32,800 nucleotides of DNA, from positions 1 through 32,800 of the forward strand of contig PCBT01000012.1 of the NCBI GenBank assembly GCA_002731375.1, given 5' to 3'. Under the pieces are notes generated by a model that was not told the origin of the DNA, did not search any database, and worked only from the letters and a program-made list of their open reading frames with translations. Shown here one piece after another: positions 18,060 to 26,666 of the stretch; within the stretch, counting starts at the first letter, position 1, and the number at the start of each line of letters is the position of its first letter. This stretch comes from Rhodospirillaceae bacterium (GTDB lineage: Bacteria; Pseudomonadota; Alphaproteobacteria; GCA-2731375). The position numbers and the translations under genes are program-made.

Positions 18060-18869
18060 GTGAGCGAAGAGAAAAAACCGGACATTTCAGCTTCGACCGT
18101 TCTGTTGATCCGCGACAGCGCGGACGGCGTGGAAGTGTTCATGGTGGTACGCCACCACGAAATAGATTCCTTCTCGGGCGCCCTTGTGTTTCCGGGCGGA
18201 AAGGTTGATCCCGAGGATGCAGATGTGCGGGAATTCTGCCGTGGTGCTGAGGGCCTGGACGAGATGTTTTTGTCCCACCGCGTGGCGGCGGTGCGCGAGG
18301 CATTCGAGGAATGCGGTGTTCTATTGGCGGCCAACAAAGGCAGTGATGATTTGATTAAAGCCGATCAACTGGCTGGGATCGAAGCCCGCTGGCGGGCCGA
18401 TCTGACGGCGGGCAAGATCACCATCACAGATGTCTGCCGCACCGAAGGCTTGATCTTGGCCCTGGACCAGATGGTCAGCTATGCCCATTGGATCACGCCG
18501 CGCATCGTGCCCAAGGGTTTCGATACACAGTTTTTCGTCGCCCGGGCCCCGGTGGATCATGTCGCCTTACATGATGGTTCCGAGTCCACGGATTCCGAAT
18601 GGCTGCGGCCCGAGGCGGCAGTGGCCGATGCCGAAATGGGTAAGCGCACCGTTGTGTTTCCAACCCGGATGAATTTGTTGAAGCTGGCGCAATACAAGAC
18701 CGTCGACGAAGCCATGGCCGCGGCCCGGGCCACGGCCACCGTGACCGTGCAGCCCGAGCCCGCCGAGCACCCTAAGGGGCGGACCTTGCGGATCCCGGTG
18801 GCAGCCGGCTATCCCGGCAGCCATTTTCTGGTTGAGGACGGCGGCGCGAAGGTCACTGTCCTGGAATAG
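18060..18869 (+). CDS. Nudix hydrolase, NUDT19/NUDT7-like
   Basis: A 269-residue Nudix protein. The Nudix box is split by an insertion: GALVFPGGKVDPEDADVREF comes first, and the catalytic helix VAAVREAFEECGVLL follows about 20 residues later. This arrangement is typical of the NUDT19-like group, whose known members act on CoA derivatives. The conserved HWITP and RFDTQFF-like (FDTQFFVARAP) segments also fit. GTG at 18060 is the first start in the frame, with no strong Shine-Dalgarno. It is transcribed divergently from the FAD oxidase across 125 bases, in which I could not define promoters. The substrate assignment is from the family, not from the sequence. Confidence 0.85.
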   Translation: MSEEKKPDISASTVLLIRDSADGVEVFMVVRHHEIDSFSGALVFPGGKVDPEDADVREFCRGAEGLDEMFLSHRVAAVREAFEECGVLLAANKGSDDLIKADQLAGIEARWRADLTAGKITITDVCRTEGLILALDQMVSYAHWITPRIVPKGFDTQFFVARAPVDHVALHDGSESTDSEWLRPEAAVADAEMGKRTVVFPTRMNLLKLAQYKTVDEAMAAARATATVTVQPEPAEHPKGRTLRIPVAAGYPGSHFLVEDGGAKVTVLE

Positions 18870-18904
18870 CTAATTTGGGGCCACTTTGTAGGGGATTTAG
18901 TTAA

Positions 18905-19570
18905 ATGGAGTTTAGTTCCGGGCGGCGGCTGGCGGCGGAATTTATCGGCACGGCATTCTTGCTGGCGGCCGTGGTCGGCTCCGGCATCATGGGGGAGAGC
19001 CTGGCGGGCGGCAATGTGGCCCTGGCTCTGTTGGGCAACACGATTGCCACCGGCGCCATCCTTGCGGTGCTGATCCTGGTCTTCGGGCCTATTTCTGGGG
19101 CGCATTTCAATCCCGCCGTCACTTTGGCTTTCCTGCTGCGGCGGGAGATCGCGCCGAGCGAGGCTGCGGTGTTCATCGGGGTACAGATTGTTGCTGCGAT
19201 CTGCGGCGCTGCTGCCGCCCACATAATGTTTGCCGAACCCATATTGCAGATATCCACCAACGCCCGCACCGGCGCGGGGCAATGGTTCGCCGAATTCGTG
19301 GCCGCGTTTGGCCTGATCGCGACCATATTGGGTTGCGTGCGGTTCCGCCCCGATGCGGTGCCCTATGCGGTCGGCCTGTTCATAACGGCGGGCTATTGGT
19401 TCACGGCCTCGACCTCGTTCGCCAATCCGGCGGTGACCATCGCGCGGACCTTCACGGATACCTTCTCGGGCATTGCGCCAGGCGACGCGCCGGCCTTCAT
19501 CGCCGCACAATTGGTGGGCGCCGTGGCCGCGACGGTGATCTTCGGCTGGTTGCTGCGGCAGAAGCCGTAA
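18905..19570 (+). CDS. Aquaporin-family channel (MIP), AqpS-like filter
   Basis: A 221-residue membrane protein with six hydrophobic segments and two half-helices bearing NPA motifs at 69-71 (HFNPAVT) and 174-176 (FANPAVT). Residue 177, just after the second NPA, is Val instead of the Arg normal in water-selective aquaporins. The same substitution is known from the arsenite-conducting AqpS of Sinorhizobium. The filter is therefore likely wider and may pass larger neutral solutes. No ars genes are nearby, so an arsenic role has no contextual support. It begins 35 bases after the Nudix gene on the same strand. Confidence 0.9.
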   Translation: MEFSSGRRLAAEFIGTAFLLAAVVGSGIMGESLAGGNVALALLGNTIATGAILAVLILVFGPISGAHFNPAVTLAFLLRREIAPSEAAVFIGVQIVAAICGAAAAHIMFAEPILQISTNARTGAGQWFAEFVAAFGLIATILGCVRFRPDAVPYAVGLFITAGYWFTASTSFANPAVTIARTFTDTFSGIAPGDAPAFIAAQLVGAVAATVIFGWLLRQKP

Positions 19571-19701
19571 CCGTCGCGCACGCGCCCAACTTTCGCATCT
19601 ATACGCTTCGCCGTCTTGATTGACTTGGCTGCTGTCTCTAGGCTTAGGCTAGATCAAGCATGGGCAACACCGCCACGGCAATTCAGTTGAGGTTAGATTT
19701 C

Positions 19702-21420
19702 ATGAGCAGGACAAAGGTTAGTGGTACGGGCGGTGAGGTACTGATGCATCAGTTGGTCGCACAAGGGGTCGAATATGCCTTCACCAACACAGGCAGCGCC
19801 GAGGCGGGCTTTTTTGATGCCTTTCTTACCGTGCCCGGCGTGCAACCGATCCTGCTGCTGGCGGAATCCCTCGTTCTCTCGGCCGCTGATGGCTATGCCA
19901 AGGCGGCCAACAAGCCATCCTTCGTGAACGTGCATCTAGCTGCCGGTACGCGCCAGGGTTCGGGGCAGTTGCAGAATTCCTATTTCGATGGCACGCCCAT
20001 GGTGGTCACCGCCGCCATGCGCGATAACGGCTCGTTCGGCGATCACAACACCCTGGGTGCGTCCGGTGGCTTCAGCCAAATGGGCGCTGTCGAAGACATC
20101 ACCAAGAACCGCTGGGAGGTCACGGACGGCGGCGGCATCGCTATGGCGACGCGTCGGGCCTTCAAGGAAGCCATGACCATGCCCACGGGACCGGTCTATG
20201 TGGCCTATTCTTCCCCCGCTTTGGATCAAACCGGGATCGAGGCCACGATCCAGGCTGCCCAGGGCCTGGAAGTGGCGCAAACGCCCAACGGCGGCACCCT
20301 GGAAAAAATTCATGACGCCCTGCTGAATGCGGAAAACCCCCTGGTCGTCGTCGGACCGGACGTGCGCAATTCGGGCGGAACGCGCGAAATGCTTGATCTG
20401 GTGGAAAATTACGCCCTGCCCGTGGCCGTTGGGTTTTTCGATTACGGCGGCTTCCCCATGCAGCATCCCAACTATGTCGGCCCGATCGACGGCATGTCCG
20501 ACAAAGGCTACGACGTGGTTTGCTGTATCGGCTATCGCCAGAACACCCGCGCCAGCGCCGAGGACGAGAAATTCACCGACGCCGGCATGATCATCGGTAT
20601 CGGCCAGGATCCGGCCATGCTGGGCAATACCTTTGCCCTGGACCTTGATGTCCTGGGCGATGTCAATCATACCTTGCGCGCCTTGAACGCTTTGTGGAAG
20701 CCCGATCATGCAAACCTGGCCCATATTCAGAAGCGCAAGATGGGTCTGGGGGAACAGAGCGCGGCGCGCCTGGCCAAACAATCCGACGGCGCCTTGAGCC
20801 ATGCCAAGGACAATCCCATCCATCCCATGTACCTGGGCGATGCCATGGCGCGTAATCTGGCCAGCAACTCTGTCGTCGTGTCCGAGAATTTCCGGGCATT
20901 TGATCATCTCATGCCATTTGGCTATGGCGACAACGACATGAGCCTGGTGCGCACCGCCGGCGGCAGCCTCGGATACGGTCTGGGAAGCGCCATCGGGGCG
21001 CAGCTGGCCGCACCCGACCGTCCCGTGGTGCTTTCCATCGGCGATGGCGGCGTGATGTACAGCTCATCGGGCTTCTGGACTATGGCGCGTTACAGCCTGC
21101 CGATCCTGACCGTGGTCTGGAACAACATGAACTATCAGACCGTGCGGACCAACTTCGCGGCCTGGGGCGGCAACATGAAGGACCAGAACAAGTATCCTGA
21201 AACCTATCTAGGCGACCCAGCTATCGACTTCGTGCTGCTGGCCAAGGCCCAGGGTATCGAGGGCGAGCATGTGCATGAGCCGGGCGAGTTGGAAGCCGCG
21301 TTACAGCGCGGCAAGGATGCCCAAGCCACGGGCGAGCCACATCTGCTGGACGTACACATCACCACCATCGGCGACGGCGCGGATTCGACCTGGCACAAGG
21401 CAATAGCCGCACATCTGTAG
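19702..21420 (+). CDS. ThDP-dependent enzyme, benzoylformate decarboxylase/acetolactate synthase-like
   Basis: A 572-residue thiamine-diphosphate enzyme with the three usual domains. The PYR domain has the activating Glu55 (LLAESLVLSAADGYAK), and a central domain follows (about 195-345). The PP domain has the ThDP motif starting GDG (447-449) and ending NN (474-475), with the expected spacing of 24 residues between. The long VVWNNMNYQT segment is typical of decarboxylases of 2-oxoacids. I chose ATG 19702 because GAGG at 19689-19692 precedes it and homologues begin near this point; ATG 19660 is a possible alternative. It stands alone on the plus strand, so the substrate cannot be inferred from neighbours. 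Confidence 0.88.
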   Translation: MSRTKVSGTGGEVLMHQLVAQGVEYAFTNTGSAEAGFFDAFLTVPGVQPILLLAESLVLSAADGYAKAANKPSFVNVHLAAGTRQGSGQLQNSYFDGTPMVVTAAMRDNGSFGDHNTLGASGGFSQMGAVEDITKNRWEVTDGGGIAMATRRAFKEAMTMPTGPVYVAYSSPALDQTGIEATIQAAQGLEVAQTPNGGTLEKIHDALLNAENPLVVVGPDVRNSGGTREMLDLVENYALPVAVGFFDYGGFPMQHPNYVGPIDGMSDKGYDVVCCIGYRQNTRASAEDEKFTDAGMIIGIGQDPAMLGNTFALDLDVLGDVNHTLRALNALWKPDHANLAHIQKRKMGLGEQSAARLAKQSDGALSHAKDNPIHPMYLGDAMARNLASNSVVVSENFRAFDHLMPFGYGDNDMSLVRTAGGSLGYGLGSAIGAQLAAPDRPVVLSIGDGGVMYSSSGFWTMARYSLPILTVVWNNMNYQTVRTNFAAWGGNMKDQNKYPETYLGDPAIDFVLLAKAQGIEGEHVHEPGELEAALQRGKDAQATGEPHLLDVHITTIGDGADSTWHKAIAAHL

Positions 21421-21864
21421 TGTTCACTAAGGCTGGGGCGGAATTTCCGTTATTTTTCGGACGGCCTCGTCAATATGGGCATAAAACGCCTTGGCGAAGG
21501 TATTGGTCAGGGGTACGCTTTGTCGGCGGCCATCGGCGGCTTCGATAACCGAGTACCTATCGCGTTCAAGATACTGCCTGACCGCGGATCCGAAGTCAGT
21601 CTCATCATCCAATACAAGAATTCTCAAAGCACAAGACCATATCAAATACAACTGCATGACCAATACATGTAGTTGTAGACATGCACCGCGGCTATAACCT
21701 TTCGCAATGGGAAATTGGTCTAATTTCGGAACGGATAAGGATCAAAATCACAAATTACTAATATTGAATGTGCTATCGCAACATCAATACTACTGAAAAG
21801 ATGGTGGATGATGCCAATTTGTCTCTTCAAGAATGAGGCTTTTGACCCTGATACTAGGTGTATT
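21421..21864 (+). other. 444-base intergenic stretch with a local GC dip
   Basis: No intact gene is visible. The part near the ThDP gene carries a response-regulator remnant on the minus strand. The part from about 21,660 to 21,864 is AT-rich: the rows at 21,661, 21,721 and 21,781 count 27, 20 and 24 G+C of 60, against well over half in the flanking genes. A short inverted repeat, TAGTG-TT-CACTA (21418-21429), spans the ThDP gene's stop codon. No terminator with a T-run and no clear mobile element were found. Confidence 0.6.
21427..21627 (-). pseudogene. Truncated response-regulator receiver fragment
   Basis: Read on the minus strand from a TTG at 21627, the first 30 or so residues (starting RILVLDDETDFGSAVRQYLE, then YSVIEAADG) match the opening of a receiver domain. 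They include the acidic Asp-Asp-Glu patch of strand 1, the first helix and strand 2. The sequence then changes abruptly to RQSVPLTNTFAKAFYAHIDE and ends. The phospho-acceptor Asp, the rest of the receiver domain and any output domain are missing. The simplest reading is a remnant created by a deletion that joined a regulator start to the tail of another gene. There is no convincing Shine-Dalgarno. Confidence 0.5.
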
Positions 21865-22461
21865 CTAAAAAACCGGATAGGTATCTGCGACCGCCGGAAT
21901 TTTCATCATTGCGTCCGCCCAGGCCGCCAGGCCCTCCCGCCCCTTGCGCCAATCGTCGGCGGCGTGGCGCCAATCGGCATAGCCGAGGGAGGCGATCGCG
22001 GCGATGGTGCCGAGGTTGAGAATCGCGTCTTGACCGGCGAGCCGGTTTTCCAGGGCATCGTAACAGCGGCGCGCGCGCAAGCTTTCCTTTTCGATAACGG
22101 CGGGGGATTGCTCGCTGGGTTCGCGGCGTTTTTCATAGGAGCAATGGAACAGCGTATCCATGAGCAGGGAGCTGATCCCCTCAAGCTCGAGCACCGCCTC
22201 GGCTGCCACCGCATCACTCGGCAATAGTTTTCCGCCCGAGAGGTCATTTAGATAGCGGCTGATGATCAAGGTCTCACAAAGAAAGTTGCCTGCGTCCGTC
22301 TCCAGTGCCGGGACCTTGGCGCCAGGACCGTGTTGCAGCAGGAAATGGTTCTCGGCGGCCAGAGGAGAGGCATCGACTTCCTCTACCGCCAGGCCGGCGG
22401 CGCGGGCGGCGATGCGGGCGCGACGGGCATATGGGGAGTTTCCGGAAACGAATAGTTTCAT
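21865..22461 (-). CDS. Glutathione S-transferase family protein
   Basis: A 198-residue two-domain GST. The N-terminal thioredoxin-like domain (1-77) begins MKLFVSGNSPYARRARI, with a Ser/Tyr-containing active-site loop. It has the cis-proline segment KVPALETDAG and the glutathione-binding CETLIISRYL. The all-helical C-terminal domain spans about 85-198. It overlaps the MscS gene by ATGA and is the last gene of a minus-strand operon. It may conjugate glutathione or isomerise substrates; nothing in the sequence fixes the substrate. Confidence 0.9.
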   Translation of the reverse strand: MKLFVSGNSPYARRARIAARAAGLAVEEVDASPLAAENHFLLQHGPGAKVPALETDAGNFLCETLIISRYLNDLSGGKLLPSDAVAAEAVLELEGISSLLMDTLFHCSYEKRREPSEQSPAVIEKESLRARRCYDALENRLAGQDAILNLGTIAAIASLGYADWRHAADDWRKGREGLAAWADAMMKIPAVADTYPVF

Positions 22462-23645
22462 TGGGTTTCCTCCGATACGTTAGGGGATACGTTGGATGAT
22501 GTGTTTGCGGCATTGGGAAAGGCTTCCGGTGTGCCGAACGGCAAGGTTTCGACATAAATGGATGTGGACGGAAAGGCGAAGCCGCTACCCGTCCCCTCTA
22601 CGATGCCCTTAATGGCGAAGGCCAAGTCTTCCTTCACCCGCATCCACTGCGGCCAGCGGGTCGTGGAGGTAAAGCAATATAGCAGGATGTCGATGGAGCT
22701 GTCGTTGAAGCTGTCCACATGGATCAGCGTCGTCACTTTCGCTGGGTCCGTTTCAAAATCGTCGTTGTCGTAGATGTGCTCCTTGATGCCGTTGACGATC
22801 TGTCGCAACTGCCCCTCAGTCGCGCTGTATTCGACGCCGATTTTCCAATAAATCCGCCGGTTGGTCATGCGTGAAAAATTGATCACCGCGTCTCCCGCCA
22901 GCTTGTCATTGGGAATGGTTGTCAGAGCCTTATCAAAGCGGCGGATCTTGGTGGTGCGGAAACCGATATCCTCCACCGTGCCCTCGACGCCCGCGCCCCT
23001 GATCCAATCGCCCTTTTCGAAAATACCGTCCAAAAAAATGGTTACGCCGGCGAACAGGTTGGCGATCAGGTTTTGCGCCCCAAAAGCCACCGCCATGCCC
23101 ACCAGGCCCAGGCCGCCCAGCACCGCCCCCACATTGAATTGCCATTCCTCCAGCACCGCCACGACGCCGACGCAGACAATGACAAAGCACGCCAGCTTTG
23201 CCACGAATTCCTTCAGGCTATCGCCCAGGGTTGTGTGGCCAAGGGCGCCAAAGGCCTTGTCGATCAGGAATGATAGTGGCTCGACACAGCGGTACAGGGT
23301 CCAGAATATGGCAAAAGCGATAAGGGACCGTACTAGGCGGGTCAGTAGGACATTGATCTCTTCCGGGAACGAGACCACCTGGGTCGCCGCATACAATCCG
23401 ATGATGACAAAGACAAAGCGTAGCGGCTGTTCCAGGGCCGTGATCAGCTCATCATCAAAAGCATTCATGGTGCGCCGGGTAATGCTCCCTAAGGTGCCCA
23501 GCACGATTCGGGTAAAAACGCGGCGCAACAGCAGAAACAATATGAACACCGCCAGCGCTGACAACACCTGGCCTACGCCGACGCCAAACAGCGCCGTCTG
23601 CCAAACACTAAGAACCTCGGTCCACAATCCGGACATACTTTCCAT
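22458..23645 (-). CDS. Mechanosensitive channel, MscS family
   Basis: A 395-residue membrane protein with about five predicted transmembrane segments. The pore helix region reads GGLGLVGMAVAFGAQNLIAN, rich in Gly/Ala as in MscS TM3, followed by the LFAGVTIFLDGIFEKGDWI beta-domain entry. The cytoplasmic vestibule continues to about residue 360, and the tail is Ser/Asn-rich. It should open under membrane tension to release solutes. I chose the ATG at 23645 because it overlaps the upstream stop as TGATG; the frame is open further upstream but only inside the neighbouring gene. The gene lies between an M20 amidohydrolase and a GST, an unusual trio. Confidence 0.92.
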   Translation of the reverse strand: MESMSGLWTEVLSVWQTALFGVGVGQVLSALAVFILFLLLRRVFTRIVLGTLGSITRRTMNAFDDELITALEQPLRFVFVIIGLYAATQVVSFPEEINVLLTRLVRSLIAFAIFWTLYRCVEPLSFLIDKAFGALGHTTLGDSLKEFVAKLACFVIVCVGVVAVLEEWQFNVGAVLGGLGLVGMAVAFGAQNLIANLFAGVTIFLDGIFEKGDWIRGAGVEGTVEDIGFRTTKIRRFDKALTTIPNDKLAGDAVINFSRMTNRRIYWKIGVEYSATEGQLRQIVNGIKEHIYDNDDFETDPAKVTTLIHVDSFNDSSIDILLYCFTSTTRWPQWMRVKEDLAFAIKGIVEGTGSGFAFPSTSIYVETLPFGTPEAFPNAANTSSNVSPNVSEETQ

Positions 23646-24886
23646 CAGGCACTGGCCTCCACCGCCGCGGACAGTATGGATGCAGCCCCCGTTGCCAGCA
23701 CTTCGCAACCCAGGACGATATCCTCGATATGGCTGTCCTCGGCGAAATCGTGGCTGATACCGCCAATGGATGGGATGAACAGCATGGCACTGGGCATCAC
23801 CGTGCAGATTACGGCGGCATCGTGGAAGGCGCCCGAAGGCATGGCGGTCCAGTTGCCCGGCGCGTGGCTTTCCGCCGCCTTGGCCAGATGGCCGCGGAAG
23901 CCTGCGTCCATGTGGGCTGGCGCGATGCGTACCCTTGATGGCTTCGCCTCGACCACGGCGCCGCCCCGTTTGTTGATCTCTCCCACCAGGCGATGAGCGG
24001 TTGCCTCGAAGCGGTCCAGAATGGCGGTGTCCACGTCCCGATACTGCAATTCCAGCTCGGCGTAACCGGGAACGATGGACGGGGCGCCGGGGCGCAGCAG
24101 AACCCGGCCCATGGTCCAGACGGAACGAACGCCCGCAACCTTGGGAAATTCTTCGTTTATGGCATTGGCCAGGGCATAAAGCGCCGTTGCCGCATCCTTG
24201 CGTCCGGCCATCATTGTCGTGCCCGCATGGTTCTGCTGTCCGGTGAAGGTAAAGACCATACCGCCCAGACCAACGATGCTTTCAACAATGCCAATGCGCA
24301 GTCCGTCATTTTCCAGATGCGGGCCCTGTTCGATATGCGCCTCGAGGAAGCCCAAATAGTCATGATTCGCCGAAGACAGGCGCGGCACGCCGGTCAGCCC
24401 TGCCTGGGCCAGGGCATCCGAGAGGGTGACGCCGTCCTTGTCCGCTAGGCCGTCTTCCGCCTCGGCCGGAAAGCCACCGCAAAAGGAACGGCTGCCCAGG
24501 CAACCATAGAAGCGGGATTCCTCATCCTGCCAGGATACCGCATCCACTGGTAGGTTCTTAGTCGTGGGGTCTTCCGCCAGGGCGCGCGCGACCTCCAGGC
24601 CATATGCCACGCCGAGGGCGCCGTCCAGCCAGCCGCCCGTGGGCTGGGTATCGGAATGGGAGCCGATCAACAGGGCTGGACCTGGGTTGGTGGATCTGCC
24701 CAGCACGTTGCCGACACCGTCGATCGTGGTTTCCAGCCCGGCGTCTTGATAGCGCTCCGCCAGCCAGCGTCGGGCGGCCATGTCTATCTCGGAAAAAGCC
24801 GGCCGCACAACGCCGATGCCCGCGGCACCCATGGCGCGCAATGTCCGCAGATCTTCCAGCAATCGTTCGCCGTTTATTTTGATCAT
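23645..24886 (-). CDS. M20 family Zn-dependent amidohydrolase (N-carbamoyl amino acid/allantoate type)
   Basis: A 413-residue metallohydrolase of the allantoate amidohydrolase/beta-ureidopropionase/N-carbamoyl-L-amino-acid hydrolase group. Metal-ligand candidates are His77 (GSHSDT), Asp88 (GGWLDGALG), Glu123 (WQDEESRF), His184 (EAHIEQGP) and the late His in GISHDFAEDS. The dimerisation lid carries the conserved GQQNHAGTTMM segment. I chose the ATG at 24886 because the protein then begins MIKINGERLLEDL at the usual family start; the longer frame adds residues unlike the family. Likely substrates are carbamoyl or ureido compounds from nucleobase or hydantoin breakdown. It leads an operon with MscS and GST and diverges from the SRPBCC gene. 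Confidence 0.9.
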   Translation of the reverse strand: MIKINGERLLEDLRTLRAMGAAGIGVVRPAFSEIDMAARRWLAERYQDAGLETTIDGVGNVLGRSTNPGPALLIGSHSDTQPTGGWLDGALGVAYGLEVARALAEDPTTKNLPVDAVSWQDEESRFYGCLGSRSFCGGFPAEAEDGLADKDGVTLSDALAQAGLTGVPRLSSANHDYLGFLEAHIEQGPHLENDGLRIGIVESIVGLGGMVFTFTGQQNHAGTTMMAGRKDAATALYALANAINEEFPKVAGVRSVWTMGRVLLRPGAPSIVPGYAELELQYRDVDTAILDRFEATAHRLVGEINKRGGAVVEAKPSRVRIAPAHMDAGFRGHLAKAAESHAPGNWTAMPSGAFHDAAVICTVMPSAMLFIPSIGGISHDFAEDSHIEDIVLGCEVLATGAASILSAAVEASA

Positions 24887-24987
24887 GACCTTGTCCAATC
24901 GACTCGATTTATATCGATGCGCCTTGGTATAACATCTCATGCCCACCATGGCCCATGACATAGACAATAAAAAAAGAAACCGAAACC

Positions 24988-25449
24988 ATGACAGATACAT
25001 CCGCCTTCGAACGCAGCCATGACATTTTGATAGACGCGCCGGCCAAGGCGGTGCTGGATTATATTTCCAACCCCAATTCCTGGTCGGAATGGATCGCCGC
25101 CTCGCACGAAATGGATAGCCCCAACCGGCCGCTGGTTGTCGGCGATACCTTTTGCGAACAATGGCACACGCGTACCGGTCCGGCGGTTTTGAATTGGCGC
25201 GTCTTGCAGTGTGAGCCGCCCCATTTGTGGATCGCCGAGACTGGGACTCAATTTATCGGACCAATTATTGCCCGTTACGATGTGGAGCAAGTCGGCGATC
25301 AGGTGCGCTATACCCGCACCATACTGAACCCGGCCCGGCCCAAACCACCGACGGCCGAGATGATCGAGCGGATCGATGCCGAAGCCAAGGTTTGCCTGGA
25401 AAAGATCAAACGTAATGTCGAGGCACGGGTCGCCGCCGGCACACTATAG
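24988..25449 (+). CDS. SRPBCC (START-like) family protein
   Basis: A 153-residue protein with the START/polyketide-cyclase-like helix-grip pattern. The N-terminal strand with HDILIDAPAKAVLDYISNP is followed by WSEWIAAS, then alternating strands, and a long C-terminal helix (about 120-150) would line the ligand pocket. Such proteins bind hydrophobic ligands or act as cyclases or hydratases. Upstream there is only a weak A/G-rich Shine-Dalgarno. It is 36 bases before the acyl-CoA dehydrogenase gene in the same direction and may be the first gene of the operon that ends in the selenoprotein. The ligand is unknown. Confidence 0.85.
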   Translation: MTDTSAFERSHDILIDAPAKAVLDYISNPNSWSEWIAASHEMDSPNRPLVVGDTFCEQWHTRTGPAVLNWRVLQCEPPHLWIAETGTQFIGPIIARYDVEQVGDQVRYTRTILNPARPKPPTAEMIERIDAEAKVCLEKIKRNVEARVAAGTL

Positions 25450-25485
25450 TTACCCGTGGAATAAACGTAGCAACAGGTCAGTTAG

Positions 25486-26643
25486 ATGGATTTCAGTTTA
25501 AGCCCCGAGCATCAAGCCCTGAAGGATATGTCCCGGCGTTTCGTTGAGACCGAGTTTCCACGGGAGAAAATTCTGCGATGGGTCCACGACAAGGTGGAAC
25601 CGCCGCGCGAGGCATTCTTGAAGCTTGGTGAACTGGGCGTGTTTGGCTTTCTGCTGCCGCCTGAATATAGCGGCCTGGAGAAAGTAGACCCCACGGGCAT
25701 GGTGGTTTTCGTCGAGGAGCTGTCCCGCGCCTCCTCCGCCCTGGCGACCCATTATGGCCGTGCCGCCGTGATCGTCGGGCCGCAGATCGCGCGATTTGCC
25801 TCGCAGCAACAGAAAGATCTGGTTCTGCCCAAGGTGGTGCGTGGCGAGGTTCAGTTGGCGCTTTGTCTGACCGAGACGGAGGCCGGCTCCGACGCCGCTG
25901 CCATCTCTACGCGGGCGGAGGAGCAGGCGGACGGATCGTATCTGATCAATGGCACCAAGATGTATAATAGCCAGATCGAAAGTGCCGGCTTTGCCGTCAT
26001 CGCCGCGCGCACCGATCCTGATAAACCGAAGCATGACGGCATTACGTTGTTTCTGGTGGAAAATCCCGGTCAGCGGCCAGAGATCGAATACCATCGGATC
26101 GAAACTCTGGGCATGGCCATGATCCCGACCTATTCCATTGCCTTCAATGACCTTCATGTCTCGGTGGACGCCATTATCGGTGGCCGCGGAAATGGCTGGC
26201 AAGGATTACTAGGCGGTCTGGACAACGAACGTTTCTACCATGGTGCCATTGGCGTCGGCGCGGCGCAAGGCATCATCGACATGGTGCTTGACTATGTGAA
26301 CCAGCGCATCGCCTTTGGCCGGCCCTTGGGACGCTTGCAGGCGATACGTCACAAATTAGTTGATATGCAGATGGCTGTGGACAGCGCGCGGCTGCTGACG
26401 TACCGGGCAGCCTGGAAGTTGGAGAATGACAGCAGCTGCCACAGGGAGGCCTCCATGGCGAAGGTTGCCGGCGCTGAGGCCTATATGATGGTTGCGCATC
26501 AGGGCCTGCAGCTGTTGGGTGGTTTCGGCTACAGCGTGGAAAGTGGTCTGCCTATGCACTTTGCGGACGCAAAATTATTTGAGATTGGTGGCGGTGCCAT
26601 GGAAATCCAGCGTAATATCATTGCCAAGGAAATGGGCCTCTAA
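25486..26643 (+). CDS. Acyl-CoA dehydrogenase family protein
   Basis: A 385-residue flavoprotein with the complete acyl-CoA dehydrogenase layout. The N-terminal helical domain spans about 1-115. The beta domain has the FAD/substrate signature LCLTETEAGSDAAAI, then GTKMYNSQIESA. The C-terminal helical domain has RIAFGRPLGRLQAIRHKLVD and QLLGGFGY, and ends with IGGGAMEIQRNIIAKEMGL. Members oxidise the alpha-beta bond of acyl-CoA esters and pass electrons to ETF. The base at the common YEGT position is not obvious because the motif reads FEIGGG, so substrate class cannot be assigned. It sits between the SRPBCC gene and the 351-residue unknown protein. Confidence 0.92.
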   Translation: MDFSLSPEHQALKDMSRRFVETEFPREKILRWVHDKVEPPREAFLKLGELGVFGFLLPPEYSGLEKVDPTGMVVFVEELSRASSALATHYGRAAVIVGPQIARFASQQQKDLVLPKVVRGEVQLALCLTETEAGSDAAAISTRAEEQADGSYLINGTKMYNSQIESAGFAVIAARTDPDKPKHDGITLFLVENPGQRPEIEYHRIETLGMAMIPTYSIAFNDLHVSVDAIIGGRGNGWQGLLGGLDNERFYHGAIGVGAAQGIIDMVLDYVNQRIAFGRPLGRLQAIRHKLVDMQMAVDSARLLTYRAAWKLENDSSCHREASMAKVAGAEAYMMVAHQGLQLLGGFGYSVESGLPMHFADAKLFEIGGGAMEIQRNIIAKEMGL

Positions 26644-26666
26644 ATAAGCTGGGAGCGTAAGGGATC

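Noticed and set aside
19936-20907. A 323-codon open frame on the minus strand
   Set aside because: It lies wholly antisense to the ThDP enzyme gene, whose motifs are intact; long antisense frames are common in GC-rich DNA and this one has no recognisable domain.
21418-21429. TAGTG-TT-CACTA inverted repeat as a second operator related to the one at 28342
   Set aside because: The two share only TAGTGTTCAC, and this copy spans a stop codon rather than a promoter; a chance match is likely.
22861-23757. A 298-codon open frame on the plus strand
   Set aside because: It is antisense to the MscS and amidohydrolase genes and is rich in Arg, Thr and Ser with no family features.
24928-24933. TATAAC as a -10 box for the SRPBCC operon
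   Set aside because: The position 17 bases upstream (CGATTT) is a poor -35 match; this may be a real promoter but the sequence alone does not support it.
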